The translations under genes were made by a program, and so were the position numbers. From the NCBI GenBank assembly GCA_000818945.1, contig KN805391.1, positions 241,834-305,833 of the forward strand: DNA of 64,000 nt, given 5' to 3'. This DNA is from Schizochytrium sp. CCTCC M209059. Taxonomy: Eukaryota; Sar; Bigyra; Thraustochytrida; Thraustochytriidae. Below the pieces are notes generated by a model. It was not told where the DNA came from, searched no databases, and was given only the letters and a program-made list of their open reading frames with translations. Positions 20,330-30,632 of the stretch are shown piece by piece. Each line of letters begins with the position of its first letter. Position 1 is the first letter of the stretch.

Positions 20330-21574
20330 TTAGTCAATCTTGATGCCAAGATTGGCGGCTTGCGCGCGAAGCCTACGATTCTCCTCGAGGAGACCCTTGT
20401 GGGTGTGATCAAGCTCGCGCACACGATCGAGGGCGGCGTTGAGGACAGTCGACTTTTCCATCTTGACGGCTTCGGGCATTTTCAGAAGCTTGAAAAGATC
20501 GGTAAAGCCTTGAGAGACTTGTTGACGACGGCGACGCTCGCGCTCGTTCTTCTTTTCCTTTGCTGTCGAGGGGTCTACATCAGCATCGTCAGCCATCGAG
20601 TCTGTATGACGGAGCGAGGCTTGGGCCTGAACAGAAGGCCTAGCCGCGGGGTATTTTGACCTGTTTGCGCTCGCATTGAGCGGGGCAATTGGCTGGTACA
20701 TCTGAGGGTGTTGTGCCTGTTGACGTGCGGTCTCCTGAAGCCAGTTCTGTCGATGAGTTTGGAACTGGAGTTGGGCGGCAGACATGGGTCGTGCGTGCTG
20801 CGCGGCGGTCGGTCCGCGCGGCGGGCCGCTCTGCATGCTGTGCGCATTGGCGGCTCGTGGCTGCTGTCGCTGCTGATGAGGGTGTTGCTGCTGCTGCTGC
20901 TGGCGCTGTCTTTGGTTCCCGGCAGAAGTCTGTTGGTTGTGCGACTGAGTTTGCGGCTGCGACGATCTTTGAGTCCGCGCAGTCTGCGAGGCCTGCTTCG
21001 GGGCTGGGGGCGGCGGGCCCGCCGAGGTCACAGACTTGCGACGAAAGCTCTCCGTACTCGCCTTTCGCGTAAGAGGGTGGTGGCCGTCGGAGCCATTGGA
21101 TGTGGAGCTTGTCTCGCTGGGCGCGGGTGGAAAGGCGATTTCAGAGCTGGCAAAATCGTCAAAGACGCTGGGGTCAATGAGTTCAGAGAAATTGGCATCC
21201 TCGTCCATTTCGTCCGCCAGAAGATCGACGCCGCTCATGCTCAGTCGATTCATGTTGACCTGGAGACTGTTTTTGCGAAGCGTGCTCTTGAGGTTCATGT
21301 AGCTACTTCTGCGTTCGCTCGGTGTAGCGGACTTGTTCAAGTTGGCGAGATCTGTATCGAGTGAGGCGTCGCGCTGCAGCACGAGCTGCTTGAAGGTTGC
21401 CTTTTCGTCATTATTCAAGAGCCCGCTCTGGTGCATATCAGATGCGGTCCGAAGTCTCCTGCTGATGTCGGTGCTGGGGCCTCCGCCCGTGTTTTCGAGC
21501 ACGCCGTTGAGGAGGCTTTCGTGGTCGAGATCTTCTGTCCACGGCAGCTCGTCCAGGTCGCCCATGCTGGCCAT
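20330..21574 (-). CDS. Basic helix-loop-helix transcription factor
   Basis: Predicted 414-residue nuclear protein. A bHLH domain sits at the extreme C-terminus (about 339-390): a basic stretch KEKKNERERRRRQQ, helix 1 GFTDLFKLLK, a short loop, helix 2 STVLNAALDRVRELD. It continues into a short coiled coil (LLEENRRLRAQAANLG) that looks like a zipper extension. The Glu and Arg residues of the basic region are those that contact E-box DNA in the family. The N-terminal half is acidic (DLDELPWTEDLDHESLL) and could be an activation region. The middle is Gln/Pro/Ser-rich, with a polyglutamine tract from CAG codons at about 20890-20910. The first in-frame ATG is at 21574; the frame extends upstream only through non-ATG codons. 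The closest family within bHLH cannot be told by eye. Confidence 0.8.
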   Translation of the reverse strand: MASMGDLDELPWTEDLDHESLLNGVLENTGGGPSTDISRRLRTASDMHQSGLLNNDEKATFKQLVLQRDASLDTDLANLNKSATPSERRSSYMNLKSTLRKNSLQVNMNRLSMSGVDLLADEMDEDANFSELIDPSVFDDFASSEIAFPPAPSETSSTSNGSDGHHPLTRKASTESFRRKSVTSAGPPPPAPKQASQTARTQRSSQPQTQSHNQQTSAGNQRQRQQQQQQHPHQQRQQPRAANAHSMQSGPPRGPTAAQHARPMSAAQLQFQTHRQNWLQETARQQAQHPQMYQPIAPLNASANRSKYPAARPSVQAQASLRHTDSMADDADVDPSTAKEKKNERERRRRQQVSQGFTDLFKLLKMPEAVKMEKSTVLNAALDRVRELDHTHKGLLEENRRLRAQAANLGIKID

Positions 21575-22424
21575 GCCTTCACGCTCGGGCACAGGCACGG
21601 GCTCTTCGCGCGAGTCAAGGAGAGGAAAGAAAGAAAGAAAAAAGAAGGTGCGGAGAGGGCGCACACGAGCTAGCTGGCAGCCACGAGACGACGGCACGCT
21701 CGCTTGCTCGCCCGGTCAGTCGGTCGGGGCGTCCAGCACACGCGCTCGCGCTCCGCGGCGGCGGCAGGCGGCACGCGCGTCGGCGTTCTGGCCGAGCGTG
21801 CCGGGATGGATGGCGAGGACTCAGCCCTCTGCCCGATCTCCAATTCCTTGCCTCCCTGCGGACGCGCTCCCGCGAGCACGGCGCGGGCTGCGCTCTGCGC
21901 TCTGCGCGCGGCTCGCGGCGGGCGGCTCGCGGCGGGCGGGCGCGCAGGCGCAGGCGGGCGCGTGCACGCGAGAGAGCGCGCGAGGAGCGAGTGTCCGTCA
22001 CGAGGATTGAATATTGTGCGCGCTGCGGGAAAATATTCGCAGCGCCTGCACGTCGTCCCCGCGAGACTGGGCCCAAATCTGCCGCTTTTGCCTACCTGCC
22101 TGGTCTTGCTGCTGCTCCTCCTGGAGCGCCGGGCAGTGAGTGAGTGGCACGCGGACCCGTCTGGGCGAGAAGTTTTTACGAGAGAGAGAGAAAGAGGGAG
22201 AGCAAAGGGAGAGGAGAAAGAACTACAACCTGCTGGTGGACTATTTATTACGTAAGTTATAGGTGACGAAGAAAGTAAGTAAGTGTAGAGGCCGGCCTTT
22301 GCTGCATGCAGGTCTCCAATCTAGTTTTTCTTTTTGTTTTTCCTTGCTTCCTTCGTTCCTGACTTTTCTTTTCTTTTTCCAGTGAAGAGCACGCAGAAGG
22401 GCACGCAAGACTCGCGTTCTCAGC
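21575..22424. other. Promoter region of the bHLH gene and 3' flank of the TFIIB-like gene
   Basis: GC-rich upstream sequence with a GAAA/GGAAAG run at about 21620-21640, alternating G/C tracts at 21890-21980 and a GAGA run at 22181-22200. The TTTTTCTTTTTGTTTTTCC stretch at about 22325-22343 is probably the 3' flank of the minus-strand gene. No gene is called. Confidence 0.4.
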
Positions 22425-23441
22425 TCAAGACTTGGACGCGGAGGACGAGGATGATGGACCCGATGATTTTGATGCTCCAGTTGCAGCAGAGGAAGACGCA
22501 GACGCCTTGGCGGTCGCTGCAGCCTTGCCCTTGTTCGGACAGGCGCGCATGTGAATCCGGCGGTCCTTGGCATTACTGAAGCGCTTGGAGCAGTACTTGC
22601 AAGGAAAGGGGTGCATGTCCTCGTAAGAAGCGGCCTTTTTGGCTCGATTGTTATCCCCCGCATCACCGAGCTTTCGTTTCGAGCCCACGGCGGCGGGGCC
22701 GCCCCCGCGGCCTGACAGTGCACTACCGCCGTCTCGCGTGACCTCGCGCAGTGCGAGAATTAGGCAAGCCGCCGTGACGGCGTCACGCTGCTGGACTTGC
22801 TCGAGCGCATCACGATAGGTCGCAAAGAGACCTTGTGCATATTGGACGACCTTTTCGTGTAAATGCAGTGAGGCGCCGACATCGTCGATGAGCATAAACA
22901 CCTTTTTCTTCTGTTGGTCCTTGTAGCCTATCCGCGTGCGCTGCATGTCGGTAGAAGAGGCGGTCATGTTACTGAGATCCATCTCGATACGGTCCTGAAA
23001 GGTTTTGAGATCGGTGAGCTCTTTTTTAGATAATTTGGAACCCGCACCTTTACCACTCCCGCCAGAAATGTGCGTGCGAAGATTGTGTCCGCTAGAGAAC
23101 CGTGGGTCGGGTGCTGGGCCGTGTTGGCTGGGATTATCGTCGCCAGAGAATTGCCGTTTCCACTCGCCGTCGTGGACCCTGCGGTCCTCGATGACAACGC
23201 CACACCTGCGGCACGTCACCTGGCCGTGTTTGTAATCTTCAAGAAAGAGTCCTTGGTCTGCGTTCCTGCAGTTCACGCATCTGTAGTTCGTCACGAGCAG
23301 GTTCGCGGCGTCCGCGACCTTGTTGCGCTTGCGCGCGGCCTCCTCGTGCTTGTCGCGCACCGCGGGCATGAGCGCCTCCACGCTCGCCAGGGTGCGGTCC
23401 GGGCACAGCTGGTGCACGATCTGCGCCTCCAGGTCCTCCAT
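22425..23441 (-). CDS. TFIIB-like zinc-ribbon / cyclin-fold protein with a C-terminal C2HC finger
   Basis: Predicted 338-residue protein. Residues 55-80 form a zinc ribbon (CVNC and CRRC pairs, Cys 55, 58, 77, 80), followed by a segment like the TFIIB linker (VVIEDRRVHDGEWKRQF, then DPRFSSGHN). Residues 170-235 resemble one cyclin-fold repeat of TFIIB (LHLHEKVVQYAQGLF ... AVTAACLILALREV). Where TFIIB would have its second cyclin repeat, this protein has a basic linker and one C2HC finger (Cys 281, 284, His 297, Cys 301), then a Ser/Ala-rich tail. The ATG at 23441 begins MEDLEAQIVHQLCPDRTL, just before the conserved part; upstream codons translate CCTCG repeats. The TFIIB relationship is inferred from motif order, so a basal or lineage-specific transcription role is likely but unproven. 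Confidence 0.68.
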   Translation of the reverse strand: MEDLEAQIVHQLCPDRTLASVEALMPAVRDKHEEAARKRNKVADAANLLVTNYRCVNCRNADQGLFLEDYKHGQVTCRRCGVVIEDRRVHDGEWKRQFSGDDNPSQHGPAPDPRFSSGHNLRTHISGGSGKGAGSKLSKKELTDLKTFQDRIEMDLSNMTASSTDMQRTRIGYKDQQKKKVFMLIDDVGASLHLHEKVVQYAQGLFATYRDALEQVQQRDAVTAACLILALREVTRDGGSALSGRGGGPAAVGSKRKLGDAGDNNRAKKAASYEDMHPFPCKYCSKRFSNAKDRRIHMRACPNKGKAAATAKASASSSAATGASKSSGPSSSSSASKS

Positions 23442-23576
23442 CGCGCCGCGGACCTGCTCCTGCTTCGCGCCCGCGACCCGCCTCGCCTCGCCTCGCCTCG
23501 CCTCGCCTCGCCCGCGCGCTTTCTCGCCGTGCCTCGCGACCGGGCTTTGACGCTTCGTTCGTTCAACAGCTTGCCT

Positions 23577-23608
<32 letters not shown>

Positions 23609-24137
23609 TCCTCGACGCTTTACTCCACTTGCGCGCCTCCCGTCCCCACTTGCGCTCCGCCTTTTCCCCCACTTGCGCTTCACTTTTTCCCCACTTGCGC
23701 CTCGCCGTCGGATCTCACCCGCGGCAACGCCTCTTGCGCCTCCCTTTGCTCCACTTGTGCATCCATTTGCTCTACTTGCGCTGCCATTTAACGCACTGCG
23801 CGCTTTTCGCTCGCGAGCCCAGATCTGCATTCCTGACTTGGCGCAGGATACTTCAACTTGCAAGGTGCGTGGCGTCGACTTGCGAGGCGGGAGTCAAAGT
23901 GCGGTATTCCCGTCCCCCGCCTCCTTCCTTTTGTGGGACTTGCAAAGCTCGAAATCACGTGTCCACCCCCGAACCTACGCACGCTCGAGCCGCGACCCGC
24001 GCGCACTCACCCGCGCACTCGCTTCGCCGGCCCGGTGCGCGCTCGCGAGCGGTCTACGCAACACCCGTGCGCCTCCCTTGGCGCCTCGCTCAGCGGGGCC
24101 GCCGCAGCGTTGAAGGGAGAAAACGCGCGAGAGCGCG
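23442..24137. other. Divergent promoter region with CCTCG and CCTG microsatellites
   Basis: This region separates the start codons of the TFIIB-like gene (-) and the six-cysteine membrane protein gene (+). It holds a GCCTC pentamer array at about 23480-23515 and a CCTG tetramer array at about 23576-23612. Several irregular copies of the phrase CCCCACTTGCGC occur between about 23620 and 23790. No gene is recognised. Confidence 0.6.
23480..23515. repeat. GCCTC pentanucleotide microsatellite
   Basis: About seven units of GCCTC, immediately upstream of the TFIIB-like start codon. A second array of CCTG follows at 23576-23612. Confidence 0.85.
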
Positions 24138-24777
24138 ATGAAGCCGAGCATGCTGGCGCTCGTGCTGGTGGCGCTCGTGCTCGTGCAGAGCGCACGCGCA
24201 GCGGACGTGGACTCGACCTCGTTGCGAGGCCGTCGCGGGCTGAATTTTGTGAATAACTTGCCCATGTACTCGCCCGACTGTATCAGACCGACAATGTAAG
24301 TGAGCTCGAGAGGTCGACGGGAGATTCGCACGTCCCAAAGGGTTAGAAATGTAAAATCAACGCACCAAAACAAAAAGAGTAGTAGCAACTGACCATCTTA
24401 CAACATCAACGCGTAGGGTTGGTCATTTCCCGCTCTGCGATCCCGATAATGGACCTCCGTGCTGCATTGGGCTCACCTGCGAGCCAAATCCCAAGGATCC
24501 TTCGGAATATCGATGTGGCGACAAGGCTGAGAATAAGGTAGGCGCGGGGAACACCAAGAAGAATGGTGGCGACTACGACTATGCACACATTTGGTCCGGA
24601 AGCAACATGGCCGCAGTCGTCGGAGAAGGCACATCCAAGTCGACGTCCTCGTCTTCTTCTCGTGTCCAAGCTTTTCACTCTGTTGTCTATTCGGCGTCTC
24701 TTCTTGTTATTGGCGTCTTTGTCATTTATAAAGTCCGTCAGCGAGTCAACGTTGCGGATACGCGCATCGATATCTAA
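24138..24777 (+). CDS. Spliced secreted/type I membrane protein with knottin-like six-cysteine ectodomain
   Basis: Two exons, 24138-24295 and 24417-24777, separated by a 121-nt GTAAGT...TAG intron in phase 2, give a 172-residue protein. Without splicing, the frame stops at the donor (ATG then TAA). Residues 1-21 form a signal peptide (MKPSMLALVLVALVLVQSARA). The ectodomain has six cysteines in the order C-x11-C-x7-CC-x4-C-x11-C, the C-C-CC-C-C pattern of inhibitor-cystine-knot folds. After a Gly/Ser/Asn-rich linker comes one transmembrane helix (about SVVYSASLLVIGVFVIYKV) and a short basic cytosolic tail. I recognise no named family; the knot-like pattern is not proof of the fold or of any toxin or ligand role. 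The splice junction joins the codons for Met and Val and keeps the frame open to the stop at 24777. Confidence 0.72.
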
Positions 24778-25459
24778 TTTGCAATCGACCGTCTAGCATG
24801 GTTGGCTTTGCTCGCGCATCGCCAGCCGACTTGCATTCTTACCTTGATCAAACCCTCCTAACCGCTCCTGACTGTATGCCTATCCACATTTCTTTCCTTT
24901 TTTTTTTTCTCGAAGATAAAATCAGAACAAATTCCCAATTACAATTTTTCCAACGGCGATCAGAGTTGCCCGCTTCTTTTGACCTCGCAAGTCTCCATCA
25001 CTCTTAATTGACTTCTTTTTTGAGCCGGACCCGGACGCGTCACGAGAAGTCAGGTCGCCTCACTTCGACTTGCCTCGCCTCGCCTCGCCTCGACTTTGTC
25101 TAGCTTTCGCTCTCAGCTTGAATCTTGAATCGACACTTGCCTGGCTGCTCTCGTGCAATGTACGTACACGTACATTTGACGGTTTCAGACCCGCCGCGAC
25201 ACCCCGAAAACACAAAACCGTGACGAAAAACCCAGCTTTAGGCCTATTTATCATACCAATGAGGTGTATTCATCGACGAAATGCAGTGCAGAACCAGAGC
25301 CCAGAACTGCCAAGGTCTCGAAGAACGAGCTGCCAGACGCTTGGGAGCGAGTGAGGGGGCACGCCTGCGCGCACACGCTGCTGTGTCTAAACTCGTCAAG
25401 AAAGGAAAGAAGGCAGCCATTTTTGGAAAGAAAGCGAAAAGTTGCTGGCAGCTGCGACG
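24778..25459. other. Intergenic region upstream of the WG-repeat gene
   Basis: AT-rich 3' flank (a TTTTTTTTTTCTC run at about 24900-24911), then a CGCCT array at 25073-25091 and an ACGTACACGTAC stretch at about 25161-25172. No gene is recognised. Confidence 0.45.
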
Positions 25460-27708
25460 ATGAGGGCAAGAACGTCCGTGCTTGTGGTCCTCTGCGCAGC
25501 GGCGGTCCTCTGCGCAGCGGCGACCGCAGCGTGTGGCGCAACGACGCGCGAGCAAGGACTTGTTGCATGGGGGTAAGTCTGGGAACGGGGGTTTGAGGGA
25601 GGTCACCTTTGATGACCAGAAGTAAACTCTAGATTACTGATGTGTCGAGATTGTGGCGTAAACTATGCAGAAACCCTCTAATGGGGGCCAGCATTTCTGC
25701 CATCGCTGGTGAGTTCCCATGTGGTTCGTTAGCGCAGATAAGCTGCGCAAGCACGGCGTGCGCCTTTTTGAGACAAGATGGGCTTGTTAAGACAAGCGGC
25801 GCGACGTCGCTAGGCGGAGATGTAGGCGTTCTTGCCAATGACCTTTTCGACGTAAAGGAGCTGGTTGCCGGAGACTTTACCTTTGGTGCTTTACGAGCCG
25901 ACGGGAGCGCACTACATTGGGGCTACGGTCCATATGGAGGCGATGTGGGTGGTTTACAGAACTTGCAAAACGTGAGTAAAATCTTTGGCGGGCGTCAGGC
26001 CCGCGCAGCCCTCTTTGCAAATGGGACGCTGGTCTGCTGGGGAAATCGATTCGCCGGAGGTGACTGCGCGGCAATGAAGGACACCTTCGCACGTGAAGAC
26101 ATGGGTCTGCGCAAACTTGTGGCGCATGCCAATGCGTTTGCAGCGCTTTCAGAGACTGGCCAAGTCTTTGTCTGGGGTAACCCATACTTTGGGGGCATTC
26201 TCCCGAGCGAAGACCTTGGGCGCCAGCTCGAAAGCAATGTAGTTGACGTGGCTCATACTGAAACAGCCTTTGCAGCTCTCAAAGCAAATGGAACTGTAGT
26301 CATATGGGGTGGCTTGGAGTCCCTTCTGGGTCCCACAGAGCTAAACCTAGGTTCACCCCACAAGGCCGTTTACTCCACAAGAAACACCTTTATCTTTGTG
26401 ACGACGGAGAACGAGCTAGTCGCCGTGGGCGCGATCGATAAATTGCATGTGTCTGAAGTCGAGCATGTTGCCGTCGGGCGCACTGCTTTCGCTGTGCTGC
26501 ATGTGAATGGCTCTGTCTCGTCATATGGTGTTGCTACTCCAGAAAGTTCAACGCTCGCGTCTCAGCTGAGTTCTGATGTCATCGAGGTTATCGTTAGTGG
26601 CGGTGATGCGTTCGCGGCCATCAAAGCTGACGGGACTCTTGTTACCTGGGGCAACGCCGCAAGAGGTGGCGATCACAGCGCCGTGGCTGAACAGGTCGCG
26701 TCCGCCGGAGGAGTGGCAGCTGTCTGGGCCAATGATTATTCTTTTGTGGCAAGACTCGCTGACGAAAAAGGCTCGCTCGTAGCTTGGGGCGACGGCAATT
26801 TTGGCGGTGACGCAAGCGCAGTGGCTTCGCATCTTACGGAAGGACACATCATAGACGTCGTTGGTGGCGTGGACTTTTGGATTATCGCTAAAGCTTGCGC
26901 ACCTTCTGTAGCTCCCACAGATGCTAGCGACATACCCAGCGACGCATCGTCTGAAGCGATAAGTTCTTTGGCGCCAACCACACAGAGTCCAACGCGTGGA
27001 CCAGAATTCCCGACGGACCACGGAGAAGACGTGCCGGTCGATGCGACAGTTGACAATTCATCCTCGGTGCCGACCACGTCAAGTTTGCTCACTAATTCAC
27101 CTTCAACGTCAATCACGACTCCAATGCCTACAATGATTATACCTTCATCCTCAACCGCACCAAGCGCAGCGTTAACATTTGTTGCGACGCAATCTCCCAC
27201 ACAACATTCCTCGGCAGAGCCTTTGACGCAGACACCAACTTTACTGCCGACGCGAGACCCAACGTTGTCAATGCCAATCTCGAACATAACTTCCTCTGCT
27301 CCTACGACAAATCCCAAGCATGAAGCAACGATGAGTCCTGCACCTCACGACCTCGGGTCAGGAAGTGCAAGTCCCAGCATACAGACGAATTCACCTTCTC
27401 TACATTTGACGAGCGCGATGCCGACCTCAGCTCCGTCTGTGGTCACTACAAGCACACAGCCACCGTCTGAATTAGTGCAGGGATTTCCCACAAGGTCTCC
27501 CCTTTTTGCTCGTGCACCCGCAGGCGAGACATTCTCGGGTGCACCCAAAGGCGCAGTAATTGGCGTGACTGTAGTTCTGGGCGCACTTGTTACGCTCGCT
27601 GCAGCTATTGTTGGTTTTATAAGTCTGCGGCGCAAACGTAGCCGTCGTAACAGGGTAATCCCCGAAGAGCGACTTCCCTCCCGCAAGTTCGCTTTCGGCA
27701 GCGACTAG
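25460..27708 (+). CDS. Spliced type I membrane protein with RCC1-like WG repeats and PT-rich stalk
   Basis: Exons 25460-25572 and 25671-27708 with a 98-nt GTAAGT...CAG phase-2 intron encode 716 residues. Exon 1 gives a signal peptide (MRARTSVLVVLCAAAVLC...) and the start of the first repeat, GLVAWG; splicing completes it as WGNPLMGASISA. This matches later units such as WGNPYFGG, WGNAARGGDHSAV and WGDGNFGGDASAV, which is good evidence for the junction. About ten units of roughly 45-50 residues of the form FAAL.ADGT.V.WGN...GGD follow, an RCC1-like beta-propeller repeat common in dinoflagellate and other protist surface proteins. Next come a Ser/Thr/Pro-rich stalk with many PT and SPT motifs (about residues 430-650), one transmembrane helix (AVIGVTVVLGALVTLAAAIV) and a basic tail. 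An adhesin or receptor role is inferred. Confidence 0.85.
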
Positions 27709-29024
27709 TCGGCAAAAAGAGGGCCGAGTGCCTCGCTAACAGCTAGCCAGATGAAAGTGCAAAGGCGCTCGCTTCACCTGGGTCGGGCCTTGGTGCTTTA
27801 CACCTACCTCGCGCAGCGCGTGCGCTGTGTTTCTCCACTTTGCTTCAGCAAGCAAGCATCAATCCCACTAGCATCTCAAACTACTGACTATAGTGTGTCC
27901 GGATTCATGAAATGCTCCAATAGCGACAGCGAGCCACGATGCAAAATGCAATCCGCAACGAGTTCAACTCATCCAAAACAAGATCAGACTACTCGATGAC
28001 CGCCCAATCCTGTGGGACGATTCAAACCCCCGCCGCATTCTGGATCTGTGTCTTCCACTGCTTCCCCTAGTGCCGGCTGGCCAATGGCCGCCGCTCGCGC
28101 GCGCGTGCGCGCGCTCGTGGGCTTTTGAGTTGCCGCGAGCCCTAGAAGTGTCCCTCGGAGCTTCCTTCCCCTCGGTCCTTACCCTTGCTCGCCCTCGCCA
28201 CGAGCTTGCCCGCCCGCTTAGGTGTCGCTGGCCCTGGACCTCGCGCCTTTCAATCCTCATCAGCCACGCCCGCCGCCGCAGCAGCAACGGGGAGCTAGGC
28301 TACATGCAGCCCTTGCCAGCATCAGATCGCAGATCGCAGCTCGAGCTGGGTCACTTGCCCTTCCTGGACTCTTCACTTTCCCTTTCCTTTTCTCCCTTTC
28401 CTCTCCCCGCAGCTGCGGAGTGGATCCCCACAGTCGCCGCTTGCACGCCTGCGCGCCCGGTACCTACCGCGCGAGACCCTAAAGGTGCGCGGAGATCGCA
28501 AGCCGCGCCCAGCCGCGTCGGCCTCCCTGCCTCCGAGTCCTGCCTCCCTGCCTCCTCGCGCGCGCTGCCCGCCCGCTCGAAAGCTCGCTCGAAAGCCGCA
28601 GGCAGCGGCAGCGGCGGCGCTCTTCGCGGTCGCGCGCGGGATCTGGGCCGCTGTCCGTGCCCAGAGCGGCGATGGGACGATTGCGGCACTACAGATGACG
28701 TGCCCGCGCGCAATCTGTCTGGGCCGGAGCAGGGCGGAGCAGGGCACAGCAGAAACATCTTGAAGGGACCGGGCGCGTGAGGGGCCTAACACAGACACAG
28801 ACACAGAGAGAGAGAGTGAGAGAGGGTAGTAAATGATCAGGGTTGGCGCAAGCAAGGGCGCGGCAGAACTGCAACCTGTGCGGCAAGCAGCCTTGGCGCA
28901 AGAGCGAGGACCTGCAGCTGGCGCGGGGGGGCGGAGCGCGGAGAGGCCGCGGGGCGGCGAGAGACCTCGTAGCTGATCGGGGCATCGCAGCGCGACGACG
29001 ACCCGAAAGGGGAGGGGAGGGAGG
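27709..29024. other. Intergenic region upstream of the tetraspanin
   Basis: No convincing gene. The 28070-28780 stretch is open on + but translates to Arg/Ala/Pro-rich low complexity, and the minus strand is open there too, as expected from GC-rich sequence. An ACACAG/GAGA run lies at 28789-28825, about 200 bases before the tetraspanin start. Confidence 0.45.
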
Positions 29025-30410
29025 ATGACAGAATACGGCCGGCGAACGACGGCCCTAAATGTACCTGGTGGCATGGTGGACGCCCGAAATTCGCGCATGA
29101 ACTCGTTGCGCCTGGGCAAGCTCGACACGCCGAGGATGGGGCGTCTACGTGAAAAGGTAAAGGAGGACCTCGTGCGCGATGGTCCGGTCATGCGCGCTTT
29201 TCTCGTGGGCCACGTGCTTTGCGGCATTGCGCTCATCACGTTGAGCGTGTACCTCAACGTGGCGGAGAAGAACTTTGTCGAATTCACTGTGACTTTCCTT
29301 GGCACAATGGACATGTCGTACGAGGCCATGTTTCAATTCTTTGGCTGGGGTCCGCTCGTCGCTGGTATTGCCTGCATCGTGCTCACATTTTTTGCTGTCT
29401 ATGCAACGTCTCAAAATACGCATCACGATGAGACGCTCGACGATATGCTCGACAGAGTCAGCTGCAAAATGTCGCATCGCTTATGTCACCAGTACTGTGG
29501 CTCGACCTCGCGTGGCACCTTTCGCGTGATCATGGGCATCCTGGCGGCTTTGTTCGTCGTACAAATCGCCTTTGCCTCCATGTACGTGATGCTGCTCAAC
29601 ACGGTGCTGGGAAGCGCTGAAGGAAACGACGGGACGACGCTTGGGCCCTTGGAGGCGGAAGTCACAACCTTGCAGCTTGCCATGTACAATCTGTGCTGCG
29701 ATGAACCGGGATGGAGCGCGCACGATACTGTCCCTGCATGCGACGAAAATGGACAGCCGCCGGAGTCCTGCGGGCTCAGCGGGGACGCTGCTTCTGCTTC
29801 CGACGTACTGTGCACGTGCTATCCTCAGGCAGACCTTTACGCAGAGTTTTACGCTCATCTCGAGGGCTCGACAAGAATCTGTTCCATTTTGTCGGACGCG
29901 ATTGTGAGCATTAGTTCAACGCAAAAGATTCCGCAGACCAACACGCCACTTAATGCTTTTGTCAAAGCATCTCGCGCGCGCATTGTGGGTTTCAACGGCG
30001 AACCCAAGGATGATAACGTGACAGCGTTGGAACCCAAGGGCTATGGTTGCGGCTTTGGCGGCTTTGCGCGTGCCTTTCAGTTTCAGCAATTCATGTACAT
30101 CAATCAGCAGTCACGGCATGTTGCTGTTGCAGTGGTTGCTATTTCTGTGGTCGAGCTTGTTCTCGTCATTGGCATGCTTTGTCAGCAGCTCTCGGCAGAT
30201 GATGATCGCTTCTTTGACAAGGTCCTCCTTGACATGGACAACGACAATCTTCATGGCTCCTTTCGTCCTGCCAAGGACGCTAATCTCAAGGGTAGAATCA
30301 CGCCGTTTGCCTCGAGGCCCTCTCCGCGTGGTCTTCCTAATGTTTCTCAATTTGATATTGAGCGGGACGGTGACCGCAAGGTCAAGCGCATGGACACGCC
30401 CGACTTTTGA
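29025..30410 (+). CDS. Tetraspanin-like four-helix membrane protein
   Basis: Predicted 461-residue protein with four membrane helices at about 57-78, 107-128, 165-192 and 364-386. There is a short first outer loop and a large second outer loop of about 170 residues. That loop begins with a CC pair (Cys 224-225, in NLCCDEPGW) and holds further cysteines at about 239, 249, 263, 265, 286 and 342. This resembles the CCG-plus-cysteines loop of tetraspanins, which organise partner proteins in the plasma membrane. CCG itself is replaced by CCD. Both termini should be cytosolic; the N-terminus is unusually long and basic and the C-terminus (about 75 residues) is charged. The ATG at 29025 is the first in frame after GC-rich 5' sequence. 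The topology is clear; membership of the tetraspanin family proper is likely rather than certain. Confidence 0.75.
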   Translation: MTEYGRRTTALNVPGGMVDARNSRMNSLRLGKLDTPRMGRLREKVKEDLVRDGPVMRAFLVGHVLCGIALITLSVYLNVAEKNFVEFTVTFLGTMDMSYEAMFQFFGWGPLVAGIACIVLTFFAVYATSQNTHHDETLDDMLDRVSCKMSHRLCHQYCGSTSRGTFRVIMGILAALFVVQIAFASMYVMLLNTVLGSAEGNDGTTLGPLEAEVTTLQLAMYNLCCDEPGWSAHDTVPACDENGQPPESCGLSGDAASASDVLCTCYPQADLYAEFYAHLEGSTRICSILSDAIVSISSTQKIPQTNTPLNAFVKASRARIVGFNGEPKDDNVTALEPKGYGCGFGGFARAFQFQQFMYINQQSRHVAVAVVAISVVELVLVIGMLCQQLSADDDRFFDKVLLDMDNDNLHGSFRPAKDANLKGRITPFASRPSPRGLPNVSQFDIERDGDRKVKRMDTPDF

Positions 30411-30632
30411 TCATGCCTTATGGGGTCAAGCCGGCGCTTTAAATTCTGTATACCTTCCTGGATGATATTCATATTATTATTTTTGTAGGTTTTGTCTTCA
30501 GGCAGGCTGCTTCGTCCTCCTTTACAAGCAAACAGAGAAAAGACCGAGGCCACCTAACACCCTGCGAGCGAGCGAGCGAGCGCGTCCGTGCAGCGGCGAT
30601 CTGCACAAAAACTCTTTTGGGGCATGACTCAC

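Noticed and set aside
28070..28780. 236-residue + frame and overlapping 318-residue - frame
   Set aside because: Both strands are open because of GC content; both translations are Arg/Ala/Pro/Ser-rich with no recognisable fold.
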